From positions 164,617 through 228,616 of the forward strand of contig NZ_LMSS01000002.1 of assembly GCF_001429605.1 (NCBI RefSeq): a stretch of 64,000 bases of DNA. Reading direction: 5' to 3'. Origin of the DNA: Phycicoccus sp. Soil802. Its GTDB lineage: Bacteria; Actinomycetota; Actinomycetes; Actinomycetales; Dermatophilaceae. Under the pieces are notes generated by a model, which saw nothing but the letters and a program-made list of their open reading frames with translations, did no database searches and had not been told where the DNA came from. The translations under genes were made by a program, and so were the position numbers. Below are positions 51,979 to 60,133 of the stretch, one piece after another; positions within the stretch are counted from its first letter, which is position 1, and each line of letters starts with the position of its first letter.

Positions 51979-53634
51979 TCAGGGGCGGAGCCAGGCGGTC
52001 GCATCGGGCGGCAGCTGACCGTCCTCGAGCGGGATGCTGGACAGCAGCACGCGGTCGGCCGGCACGTCCACGGGCTCCGTGGACAGGTTGACGACGCAGC
52101 GCAAGGCGTCGTCGCGGTCGAAGTCGAGGACGTCCGGCGCCGACTCGCGCCAGGCCAGCCCGGCGGCATACAGGCCGGGGGTCTCGCGGCGCAGTCGCAG
52201 CACGTCGCGGTAGAGGGTCAGCATCGACGTGGCGTCGCCCTCCTGGGCCTCGACCGTGAGGTCGCGCCACGACTCGGGCTGCGGCAGCCACGGCGTCACG
52301 CCCTCGGGCGAGAACCCGAACGGCGGTTCCTGCCCGCTCCACGGCAGCGGCACCCGGCAGCCGTCCCGGCCCCGCATCTCGCCGCCGCTGCGCAGGAACA
52401 TCGGGTCCTGGAGCACCTCGTCCGGCAGGTCGTCGACGTTCGGGAGACCGAGCTCCTCGCCCTGGTAGACATAGGCGCCTCCGGGCAGCGCGAGCATGAG
52501 CATCGCCGCGGCCCGGGCGCGACGGGTGCCCAGGGCCAGGTCGGAGACCTCGCCGGCGCCGTCGGAGATGAAGTACGAGCTCGTCGTCGTGCGGCCGTAG
52601 CGGGTCACCGGACGGGTCTCGTCGTGGCTGGTCAGCACCCAGGTCGACGGCACCCCGATCGGTGCGAACGACGACAGCGTCGCGTCGATGACGTCGCGCA
52701 GCGGCCCGGCCTCCCAGGGTCCCTTGAGGTAGGGGAAGTTGAAGGCGGTGTGCATCTCGTCGGGGCGCAGGTAGGCGGCCAGCCGTTCGGGCGTGCTGAC
52801 CACGGCCTCGGCGACGAAGGCCCGGTCGCCGTCATAGGTGTCGGCGATCGCCCGCCAGCGCCGGAAGATGTCGTGCACGGTGTCGACGTCCCAGTGCGGG
52901 TTGTCGTCCCAGTCCACGGTCCGGAACTGCAGCACCCCGCCGTAGTCGGCGTCGGGCAGTCCGGCCTTCTTCGACATCGCCGGCGCCGCGTCGATCCGCA
53001 GCCCGTCGACCCCGCGGTCGAACCAGAACCGCAGCACGTCGTCGAAGTCGTCCAGCACCGCCTCGTTGCTCCAGTCGAGGTCGGGCTGCTCGGGCGCGAA
53101 GAGGTGCAGGTACCACTGGCCCGGTGAGCCGTCGGGCTCGGTGATCCGTGACCAGGCCGGCCCGCCGAACGCGCTGATCCAGTTGTTCGGGGGCTCCTCG
53201 CCGGAGTCGCCGCGCCCGTCGCGGAAGAAGTAGCGGGCCCGCTCGGCGGATCCCGGTGCGGCGGCCAGCGCCTCGAGGAACCAGGGGTGCTGGTCGGACG
53301 TGTGGTTGGGGACCAGGTCGATGATGACCCGCAGGCCCAGATCCCGCGCCTCGCGCAGCACCGCGTCGGCGTCGTCGAGGGTGCCGAACATCGGGTGTAT
53401 GCCGCGGAAGTCGCTGACGTCGTAGCCCCCGTCCGCCATCGGCGAGGGGAACCACGGGGAGATCCACAATCCGTCCACGCCGAGGTCGGCGAGGTAGGGG
53501 AGCTTGGCCCGCAGGCCCGGGAGGTCGCCCTCTCCGTCACCGTTCCCGTCGGCGAAGCTGCGCGGGTACACCTGATACATCACGGCGGTGCGCCACCAAG
53601 CCTCTGGCGTGCCCGGCTCCTCGTCGAGTGCCAC
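51979..53634 (-). CDS. GH13 alpha-glucosidase (oligo-1,6-glucosidase type)
   Basis: A 551-residue enzyme that hydrolyses alpha-glucosides in the cytoplasm. Conserved regions are DLVPNHTSDQHPWF, GLRIDAAPAM (nucleophile Asp near 214), FVAEAVV (acid/base Glu near 272) and LTSHDETRPVTRYG near 334. The last has S in place of the usual N of N-H-D. GTG start. One octamer (53397) forces an ATA Ile codon here. Confidence 0.92.
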   Translation of the reverse strand: MALDEEPGTPEAWWRTAVMYQVYPRSFADGNGDGEGDLPGLRAKLPYLADLGVDGLWISPWFPSPMADGGYDVSDFRGIHPMFGTLDDADAVLREARDLGLRVIIDLVPNHTSDQHPWFLEALAAAPGSAERARYFFRDGRGDSGEEPPNNWISAFGGPAWSRITEPDGSPGQWYLHLFAPEQPDLDWSNEAVLDDFDDVLRFWFDRGVDGLRIDAAPAMSKKAGLPDADYGGVLQFRTVDWDDNPHWDVDTVHDIFRRWRAIADTYDGDRAFVAEAVVSTPERLAAYLRPDEMHTAFNFPYLKGPWEAGPLRDVIDATLSSFAPIGVPSTWVLTSHDETRPVTRYGRTTTSSYFISDGAGEVSDLALGTRRARAAAMLMLALPGGAYVYQGEELGLPNVDDLPDEVLQDPMFLRSGGEMRGRDGCRVPLPWSGQEPPFGFSPEGVTPWLPQPESWRDLTVEAQEGDATSMLTLYRDVLRLRRETPGLYAAGLAWRESAPDVLDFDRDDALRCVVNLSTEPVDVPADRVLLSSIPLEDGQLPPDATAWLRP

Positions 53635-53724
53635 ACGCCGAACCTAGTGCCCTGCAGCGGCTTCCGACAGGGTGAGACCGAGCGGTCCTGCGGGCGGCCG
53701 CACCGGTGACCAGCGCACCACGCG

Positions 53725-53759
53725 CATCGGCGCCCGACCCGATGGGTCGGACGCCGATG
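53725..53759. terminator. Hairpin after the DHA2 gene
   Basis: CATCGGCGCCCGACC and GGTCGGACGCCGATG, 15-bp stem with one mismatch and a short loop. Lies downstream of the minus-strand MFS gene. Confidence 0.7.
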
Positions 53760-53805
53760 AGCGGGATGCCGAGGTCCTCGCGGACCCGGCGCAGGAGGTC
53801 CACCG

Positions 53806-55293
53806 TCAGTGGACCACCACCGGAGGCACCCCTTGCTCGTCGAGCAGGTGCGAGGCCTCCCGCTTGCGGGGCAGGAAGTACGCGGGGATGAGGGTGAGGC
53901 TCACCAGGATGGCGGCCCACCAGTAGGTGTGCGCGAACGCACTCGCGGCCGCGACCGGCGCCTGCGCCGGGCTGGTCGGTGGGTTGTCCTTGAGGGCGTT
54001 CGTGAGGACGACCGAGAACAGCGCCACCCCCACCGAGCTCGCGATCTGCTGGGTGATGTTGAGCAGCGTCGACCCGCGGGCGACTTCGTGGTGGGTCAGC
54101 GTCTTCAGGGCGGTGGTGAAGATCGGCATCATCGTGCCGCCCATGCCGAGCCCCATCACGAACAGCACCGGGATGAGGAAGCCCCAGTGCGAGGAGTCCG
54201 CCTCGATCTGGGTCAGCGCGAACATGCCGCCGATGATGAGGACGAGTCCGAACGGCACGATCCGCCCGACCGGGAACTTGTCGACCAACGTGCCCGCGAT
54301 CGGCATGGTGAGCATGGCGCCGACGCCTTGGGGCGCGACCAGCCAGCCCGCGTTGAGCGGCGTCTCACCCTGGACCTGCTGGAGGAACTGCGGCACGAGC
54401 AGCAGGCCACCGAAGAACGACGCCGCGAAGATGAACATGGTGATGACCGAGACGGTGAGGTTGCGGTTCTTGAACAGGCGCAGGTCGAGGAGGGGGTGCT
54501 TGGGCCGGAAGCTGTAGAGCACGAACGTCACCATCAGGGCCAGGCCGACGAAGCCCGGGATAAGCACCTTGGCGTGGCCGATGCCGCCCTCGCCGGGGAT
54601 CGACGAGACGCCGTAGAGGAACAACGCCAGGCCCGGGCTCATCATCAGCATGCCGACGAAGTCGAACGACTCGGACGGCTGCGGGTTGTCCTTGGCCAGC
54701 GCGAACTGGGCGTAGATCAGCGCGATGAGCCCGATCGGCGCGTTGATCAAGAAGATGTAGTGCCAGCTGAAGTGGTCGATCAGCCAGCCGCCGAGGATCG
54801 GGCCGAAGATCGGGCCGAGCAGCATCGGCACGCCGAGGATGGCCATCAGGCGGCCCATCCGGGCGGGGCCGGCGGCACGGGTCATGATCGTCATGCCGAG
54901 CGGCATGAGCATGCCGCCGCCCAGGCCCTGCAGGACGCGGAAGCCGATCAGCATGCCGATGGACGTGGCCGCGGCGCACAGGACCGAGCCGAGGGTGAAC
55001 AACAGGATCGCCAGCATGTAGAGGCGCTTGGTGCCGAACCGGTCGGCCGCCCAGCCGGACAGCGGGATCACGGTCGCGAGCGCGAGCGTGTAGCCGGTCA
55101 CCGTCCACGCGACGCTGGAGTAGGCGAGTGGCTCGCCACCGAAGGCCGTCTGGAACGTGCGCAGCGCGACGTTGACGACGGTGATGTCGAGGATCGACAT
55201 GATCGCTCCGAGGACCACGACGCCGGCCACCTTGAGGACGGCAGCGTCGATCTTCTCGGGGTATTCCACGGGTGTCGTGGCAGGTGCTGACAC
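53806..55293 (-). CDS. DHA2-family MFS multidrug transporter
   Basis: A 495-residue protein with 14 membrane segments. LGAIMSILDITVVNVALRTF is the DHA2 first helix, GWAADRFGTKRLYM is motif A and GPILGGWLIDHFSWHYIF is motif C. Drug/proton antiport. GTG start with AGAGGA upstream. TAGGCT at 55390-55385 (minus) may be its -10. Confidence 0.9.
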   Translation of the reverse strand: MSAPATTPVEYPEKIDAAVLKVAGVVVLGAIMSILDITVVNVALRTFQTAFGGEPLAYSSVAWTVTGYTLALATVIPLSGWAADRFGTKRLYMLAILLFTLGSVLCAAATSIGMLIGFRVLQGLGGGMLMPLGMTIMTRAAGPARMGRLMAILGVPMLLGPIFGPILGGWLIDHFSWHYIFLINAPIGLIALIYAQFALAKDNPQPSESFDFVGMLMMSPGLALFLYGVSSIPGEGGIGHAKVLIPGFVGLALMVTFVLYSFRPKHPLLDLRLFKNRNLTVSVITMFIFAASFFGGLLLVPQFLQQVQGETPLNAGWLVAPQGVGAMLTMPIAGTLVDKFPVGRIVPFGLVLIIGGMFALTQIEADSSHWGFLIPVLFVMGLGMGGTMMPIFTTALKTLTHHEVARGSTLLNITQQIASSVGVALFSVVLTNALKDNPPTSPAQAPVAAASAFAHTYWWAAILVSLTLIPAYFLPRKREASHLLDEQGVPPVVVH

Positions 55294-55455
55294 TGGGAGT
55301 CCTCTCGGAACTGGCCTGAGCTGACAGGCAGATGGTTCAAGCGTGTGGTCGCGCCCCCCGCTCCGTTGCGTGACGCACGAAAAAGCCTAGACCCGCTGAC
55401 CGACAGTCGACACGTGGATTTCTCCGCGTGATGTATCGCTGCAGGTGGGAGGGGG

Positions 55456-55926
55456 TCAGGCGTCGCCGGCCGCCTCGAGCGCGGCGATGTCGAGCTTCTT
55501 CATCGTCATCATCGCGGCGAAGACGCGGGCCGCGCGGTCGGGGTCGGTGGAGAAGATCGCGTCCCAGTCCTGCGGCACGATCTGCCACGACAACCCGAAC
55601 TTGTCCTTGAGCCAGCCGCACGGTCCCTCCTCGCCGCCGTCTGCCGTCAGCGCGTCCCAGTAGTGGTCGATCTCCGCCTGGTCCGCGCAGTCGACGGTGA
55701 TCGAGATGGCCTCGTCGAAGGTGAACTGGGGCCCGCCGTTGAGCCCGACGTAGGGGACCCCGTCGAGCTCGAACGCGACGGTCAGCACCTCCCCAGCCCG
55801 CTCCCCGCTGTCGTCGGGGTAGCGGGCGACGGTGCCGATGGAGGAGTTTGGGAACACCGAGGTGTAGAAGGTCGCGGCGTCCTCCGCCTGGCGGTCGAAC
55901 CAGAGACAGACGTACTGGCGTGGCAT
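55456..55926 (-). CDS. VOC/PhnB-like protein (3-demethylubiquinone-type fold)
   Basis: A 156-residue protein starting MPRQYVCLWFDRQAEDAATFY, with VGLNGGPQFTFDEAIS and GWLKDKFGLSWQIVP, the pattern of the PhnB/3-dmu-9-3-mt family. Function unknown. ATG at 55926 with GAGGAGC. Confidence 0.88.
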   Translation of the reverse strand: MPRQYVCLWFDRQAEDAATFYTSVFPNSSIGTVARYPDDSGERAGEVLTVAFELDGVPYVGLNGGPQFTFDEAISITVDCADQAEIDHYWDALTADGGEEGPCGWLKDKFGLSWQIVPQDWDAIFSTDPDRAARVFAAMMTMKKLDIAALEAAGDA

Positions 55927-56181
55927 GGCGTGCTCCTCAGGGTCGGGGGTGGGTCGGGTATGACTGGTGTGGGATAGACCGCCACCGGCCCCGGAACTCA
56001 TCGCGCGGTCAGCTTCGCCTCGGATGCGCACTCATGACGACACTCCTCGCTGAGGGGGCACTTGCGGATCCTCCGGGCAGTGAGACGTATGTGGGGTCAG
56101 AGGGTGACGGCCCCTGGCTGGACACGTTCGGCGGTCCGTCCGCGTCCCGGCAGAGATCGGAGCCAGAGCCCGGGTATGCCG

Positions 56182-56187
56182 TAGCGT
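56182..56187 (+). promoter_or_regulatory. -10 TAGCGT of the amidohydrolase gene (leaderless)
   Basis: TAGCGT ends 7 nt before the GTG at 56195. It directly follows an octamer copy (56174-56181). Confidence 0.5.
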
Positions 56188-56194
56188 CGCCACC

Positions 56195-57115
56195 GTGGCC
56201 CCGTCACCTCCGTCGCTGCTCACGGCACCGCGCTCCGACGCCGACGTCCCGGCATACTGGCGCGCGCTGGGGCTGCCCGGACTCGCCGACATCCACGTGC
56301 ACTTCCTGCCCGAGCCGGTGCTCGCGAAGGTGTGGGCCTACTTCGACCAGGCGCAGGAGCACTACGGTCAGCCGTGGCCGATCCACTACCGCGACGACGA
56401 GCCCACCCGGATCGCGACGCTGCGCGCGCTCGGGGTCCGTGCCATCCCCGCCCTCGCCTACCCCCACAAGGCCGGCATGGCGCAGTGGCTCAACGACTGG
56501 TGCGCCGACTTCGCGACCCGAGTCGACGGCGCGGTGCACTGCGCCACGCTCTTCCCCGAGCCCGGCGTGGGCGAGCAGGTGCAGCGCTCGCTGGAGTCGG
56601 GGGCGCGGCTGTTCAAGATGCATGTGCAGGTCGGTGGCTACAGCCCGGACGACCCGCTGCTCGACCCGGCCTGGGACGCGCTGGAGCGGGCCGGTGTGCC
56701 GGTCGTCCTGCACGCGGGGTCGGCGCCGAAGGAGGGCGCCTACACCGGGCCGAAGGCCGTCGCGGCAGTCCTCGACCGCCACCCACGGCTGACGTTGGTG
56801 GTGGCCCACCTCGGCATGGGGGAGTACGACGCGTTCGCCGACCTCGTCGAGCAGTTCCCGCGCGTGCACCTCGACACGACGATGGCCGGCACCGACTTCA
56901 GCAACCGGTTCGCCCCCCTGTCGCCGTCCTACGTCGAACGGCTCGGCGCCCTCGGTGACCGGGTCGTCCTCGGCTCCGACTTCCCCAACATCCCCTACCC
57001 CTACGCCCACCAGGTCGAGGCCCTGCACCGGCTCGGCCTTGGCGACGAGTGGATGCGGAAAGTGTTGTGGCACAACGGCGCCCGACTCCTCCGGTTGGAG
57101 GTCGACGATGCCTGA
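56195..57115 (+). CDS. Amidohydrolase-2 family protein
   Basis: A 306-residue metal-dependent hydrolase/decarboxylase fold. GLADIHVHFLP near 29 gives the H-x-H ligands, VVLHAGSAPKEG near 170 and LVVAHLGMGEYDAF near 205 give the His residues, and VVLGSDFPNIPYPY near 262 gives the last Asp. The substrate cannot be told. GTG start. Overlaps the next gene by 8 nt. Confidence 0.88.
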   Translation: MAPSPPSLLTAPRSDADVPAYWRALGLPGLADIHVHFLPEPVLAKVWAYFDQAQEHYGQPWPIHYRDDEPTRIATLRALGVRAIPALAYPHKAGMAQWLNDWCADFATRVDGAVHCATLFPEPGVGEQVQRSLESGARLFKMHVQVGGYSPDDPLLDPAWDALERAGVPVVLHAGSAPKEGAYTGPKAVAAVLDRHPRLTLVVAHLGMGEYDAFADLVEQFPRVHLDTTMAGTDFSNRFAPLSPSYVERLGALGDRVVLGSDFPNIPYPYAHQVEALHRLGLGDEWMRKVLWHNGARLLRLEVDDA

Positions 57116-58007
57116 CGTCCCCGACGCCGGCGCGCTCGCCGCGGCCCTGCGCAGTCTGTATGCCGTGCCGCCCGAGGAGTTCATGAGCGAGCGCAAGCGC
57201 CTGGTCACCGTCGAGAAGGCGGACGGCGACCCCGCCGTGGCCAAGGAGATCGGCACCCTGCGCAAACCCAGCCTCGCTGCCTGGGCGGTCAACCTCCTGG
57301 CCCGGGAGGCGCCGGACCTCGTGGACGGCCTGGCCGACCTGGGCGGTCGGATGCGCGCTGCCCAGGGTCGGCTCGACACCGACACCCTGACCTCGTTGCG
57401 CCCCGAGCGTGACCGGCTGCTCGAGGAGGTCGTGCGGACGACGGTGCAGCTCGTCGCCGACGCGGGACGCACCTGCAGTGCGGCGGCGCAGCAGGACGTG
57501 CGGGCGACGGCGATCGCCGCCCTCGCCGACGAGCAGGCGATGGCGGCCGTGGCGTCCGGTCAGCTCGCGCGGACGTTGTCCTACAGCGGTTTCGGTGAGG
57601 TGGACCTCGCCGAGGCGGTCGTCCGCACCACGTCGGGCGCGATCCTCTCCGTGGTGCCGGGAGGCGGAGGTGGTGCCAGGTCCGCCCGCGGCGACCGACC
57701 CGACAGCCGCGACGAGGCGGACGCGGAGGACGCGGGCGACGAGGCCGACGAGGAGCAGCTCCGCGCGGCGCTCGAGCAGGCCGAGAAGCAGCTCGCCGCA
57801 GCGGAGTCCGACGTCACCCGGGCCCGGGAGCGAGCGGAGGAGACCCGCGAACGGCTGGCGGTCGTCGAGCGCCAGCTGGCCAAGGCCCGCGAGGCCGACG
57901 AGCGGGCGCTCGAGGCGGTGACCGACGCGGTCCGGGCGCGCAAGGCCGCCGAGGCCACCCGGCACACCGCGCAGGAGGCACTCGACCGGGCACGGTCGGA
58001 CGGCTGA
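57108..58007 (+). CDS. Coiled-coil protein, hypothetical
   Basis: A 299-residue protein. The N-terminal helical domain (to about 180) contains GTLRKPSLAAWAVNLLARE, a motif I have seen in uncharacterised actinobacterial proteins. A Gly/acidic linker and a coiled coil (about 215-299) follow. It overlaps the amidohydrolase stop by 8 nt. Confidence 0.6.
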   Translation: MPDVPDAGALAAALRSLYAVPPEEFMSERKRLVTVEKADGDPAVAKEIGTLRKPSLAAWAVNLLAREAPDLVDGLADLGGRMRAAQGRLDTDTLTSLRPERDRLLEEVVRTTVQLVADAGRTCSAAAQQDVRATAIAALADEQAMAAVASGQLARTLSYSGFGEVDLAEAVVRTTSGAILSVVPGGGGGARSARGDRPDSRDEADAEDAGDEADEEQLRAALEQAEKQLAAAESDVTRARERAEETRERLAVVERQLAKAREADERALEAVTDAVRARKAAEATRHTAQEALDRARSDG

Positions 58008-58075
58008 CCGCCGACGGCTGCTCGGGACGCGACCGACCGCGATGGCGGGTACCTTGGCCGGACGGAGGTGGCCAG

Positions 58076-58426
58076 ATGGCGCAGGAGCAGGTGGGGATCG
58101 ACCCGGAGGTCGAGCCGAGCGGGACCGGATGCGTGGAATGCCTTGCGGTGCAAGGCTGGTGGGTCCACCTGCGTCGGTGCGCGCAGTGCGGACACATCGG
58201 GTGCTGCGACTCGTCGCCGAGCCAGCACGCGAGCCACCACTTCGAGGAGACCGGCCACCCGGTGATGGCCAGCTTCGAGCCGGGGGAGGACTGGTTCTGG
58301 GACTTCGCCCGCGAGCGGGGCTTCCGCGGCCCACGGTTGGCCGACCCGCAGAGCCATCCCGAGGACCAGCCCACCCCGGGTCCGGCGGGGCGCGTCCCGG
58401 CCGACTGGCAGAGCCACATCCACTAG
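58076..58426 (+). CDS. UBP-type zinc-finger protein
   Basis: A 116-residue protein consisting mainly of a ZnF-UBP domain: CVECLAVQGWWVHLRRCAQCGHIGCCD, then SQHASHHFEETGHPV, giving the Cys/His zinc ligands. In eukaryotes the domain binds ubiquitin C-termini. In actinobacteria it is common, with unknown role. ATG with GGAGG upstream. Confidence 0.88.
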   Translation: MAQEQVGIDPEVEPSGTGCVECLAVQGWWVHLRRCAQCGHIGCCDSSPSQHASHHFEETGHPVMASFEPGEDWFWDFARERGFRGPRLADPQSHPEDQPTPGPAGRVPADWQSHIH

Positions 58427-58455
58427 CCGCGAGGACAGCCGCGCCACACCGTCGC

Positions 58456-58525
58456 CTCAGGGTTGACCCTGAGAGTGACTAGTCACACCGAGGGTCGATC
58501 TGGGTATCTGCCCCCATGTACGGGG
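58456..58525 (+). promoter_or_regulatory. Three successive inverted repeats upstream of the flippase-like gene
   Basis: CTCAGGGT-TG-ACCCTGAG (58456-58473, containing TTGACC), GTGACTAGTCAC (58475-58486, perfect palindrome) and CCCCC-ATGTAC-GGGGG (about 58511-58526). Dense operator-like region in a 125-nt gap. Confidence 0.5.
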
Positions 58526-58551
58526 GTGCCCTGAGCCGGGACGGTTGACTC

Positions 58552-59664
58552 ATGGCCCTCCAGACCGAGCTGATCCCGCCCACGGCACTGACCGCACCAC
58601 TGCGGCCGGTGACCGCGCGGGGTCGGCTCGCCCGCCGCGCTCCTGGGGGAGGACGCGGCGGGCGGGGGGCCGCCAAGCTGCTCGTGACGGGCGCGCTCGC
58701 AACCGGCATCGTCGCGCTGGCCCTGCCCAAGGTGGCCGGCGCCGAGTGGGCCGACATCGCGACCGCGCTCAAGGGCCTGACCGTCGGCCAGCTCGCGGTC
58801 CTCACCGTCCTCTGGCTGGCCGGGCTCTGGGTGCAGACCCCCGCGCTCACCGCAGCCCTCCCTGGGCTGTCGCACCGCAGGGCGCTGATGCTCAACCTCA
58901 CCGGCTCGTTCGTCTCCAACCTGCTGCCCCTCGGTGGCGCCGCCGGCACGGTCGCGAACTGGCGGATGGCGCGGTCGTGGGGCTTCGAGTCCCCGGCCTT
59001 CGCGCGGTGGGCCGTCCTGACCAACCTCGTCGACACCCTCCTCAAGTTCGTCCTGCCGGGGCTCGCGCTCGTCTGGCTGGGCGTCGCGGGGGTCGAGGTG
59101 TCGAGCAGCGTCAGTACCGCCGCCTACGTCGGGCTCGGCCTGCTCACCGCAAGCATCGCCGCCGTCTGGCTGGTGGCCCGCGACGACCGCGCGGTGCGGT
59201 GGCTCGGCCGGGTCGCCGACCGCGTCGTGGCCCGCGTCCACTTCCTGCCCAAGGCCGACGAGGGGTACGCCGAGCGCGCCGCGTCGTTCCGCCGCGAGAG
59301 CGCCGGGCTCGTCGCCGCAGGCTGGGGGCGGATGGTCGGCGGCAAGCTCGCGTATGCCGCGCTGCAGGCCGTGCTGCTCTGGGCCTGCCTGCGGGTGGTG
59401 GGCGCCGACGTGCACCCCGCCATCGTGGGTGCGGCCTTCGCGGTGGAGCGGATCCTGACCATGGCGGCGATCACCCCCGGGGCCACCGGCATCGTCGAGC
59501 TCGGGATGACCGGGGTGCTCGTGGCGTTCCACGGCGAGCCGGCCACCGCTGCCGCGGGCGTCCTGCTCTACCGCGCGTTCATCTTCGGCATGGAGATCCC
59601 GGTCGGCGGGCTGTCGATGCTGGCCTGGTCACTCCGCCGCCGCAGCCTTGCCCTCGCGGCCTGA
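58552..59664 (+). CDS. YbhN/UPF0104 family membrane protein (lysylphosphatidylglycerol synthase-like TM domain)
   Basis: A 370-residue protein with seven or eight membrane segments. NLTGSFVSNLLPLGGAAGTVANWRMAR and the late ITPGATGIVELGMTGVLVAF are the UPF0104 signatures. Family members include the flippase part of MprF and mannosyl-lipid flippases. No synthase domain is attached. ATG at 58552, no clear ribosome site. Confidence 0.85.
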   Translation: MALQTELIPPTALTAPLRPVTARGRLARRAPGGGRGGRGAAKLLVTGALATGIVALALPKVAGAEWADIATALKGLTVGQLAVLTVLWLAGLWVQTPALTAALPGLSHRRALMLNLTGSFVSNLLPLGGAAGTVANWRMARSWGFESPAFARWAVLTNLVDTLLKFVLPGLALVWLGVAGVEVSSSVSTAAYVGLGLLTASIAAVWLVARDDRAVRWLGRVADRVVARVHFLPKADEGYAERAASFRRESAGLVAAGWGRMVGGKLAYAALQAVLLWACLRVVGADVHPAIVGAAFAVERILTMAAITPGATGIVELGMTGVLVAFHGEPATAAAGVLLYRAFIFGMEIPVGGLSMLAWSLRRRSLALAA

Positions 59665-59681
59665 CGGACCCCCGCACGCTC

Positions 59682-59733
59682 GGGTCTTTGATGGCTTGAC
59701 CCCACCAGGGCGTGGTCAAGCCATCAAAGACCC
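59682..59733. terminator. 20-bp perfect bidirectional terminator
   Basis: The arm at 59682-59701 (begins GGGTCTTTG) is exactly complementary to 59714-59733, with a 12-nt loop, between convergent genes. Confidence 0.9.
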
Positions 59734-59747
59734 CCGGGTGGGACCAG

Positions 59748-60113
59748 TCAGGCGGTTCGCTCGAGGAGGAACGCGAGGACGGCGGCCTGGGTCCGCAGCC
59801 GCGCGGCATACTCCCCGAGCCCGCCGGCCTCCGACTCCTCCGCGGCGTGGATCCGGTCCTGCCGTTCGCGCTCGACGATCTGGCGGACCTCGTCCTGGCT
59901 CAGCTCTCGCCGTGGGGCTTCCGTGGCGCCCAGCCCGACGGCCGCACCGGCGATCGGGCCATCGGTGAGCGGCGCGGCGTCGTCGACCGGCACGGCCTCG
60001 GCGTTCGCGATCGCAGCGAGGGCGGCCCGCACCACGGACACGGTGTCCTTGTCGCCCACCCGCATCGCGGGCAGCAGCGAGGACTGCAGCAGGGCTCGCA
60101 GGTCGGCACTCAC
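59748..60113 (-). CDS. GatB/YqeY-like protein
   Basis: A 121-residue protein resembling YqeY/GatB tail domains: SADLRALLQSSLLPAMRVGDKDTVSVVRAALAAI, then ELSQDEVRQIVERERQDRIHAAEE and a helical end. It may act in tRNA-amidation-related complexes. Start choice: the GTG at 60113 has GAGGAT 6 nt upstream, like the leaderless starts elsewhere. A GTG at 60137 overlapping the copA stop (GTGA) is the alternative. Confidence 0.75.
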   Translation of the reverse strand: MSADLRALLQSSLLPAMRVGDKDTVSVVRAALAAIANAEAVPVDDAAPLTDGPIAGAAVGLGATEAPRRELSQDEVRQIVERERQDRIHAAEESEAGGLGEYAARLRTQAAVLAFLLERTA

Positions 60114-60133
60114 ATCCCGATCCTCGCACCGGC

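Noticed and set aside
53672..53926. Small plus-strand gene after GH13
   Set aside because: Overlaps the hairpin and the DHA2 3' end. No ribosome site or plausible protein.
53809..55290. 493-codon plus-strand frame over the DHA2 gene
   Set aside because: Extremely charged, non-natural composition. The minus-strand protein has 14 membrane segments and motifs.
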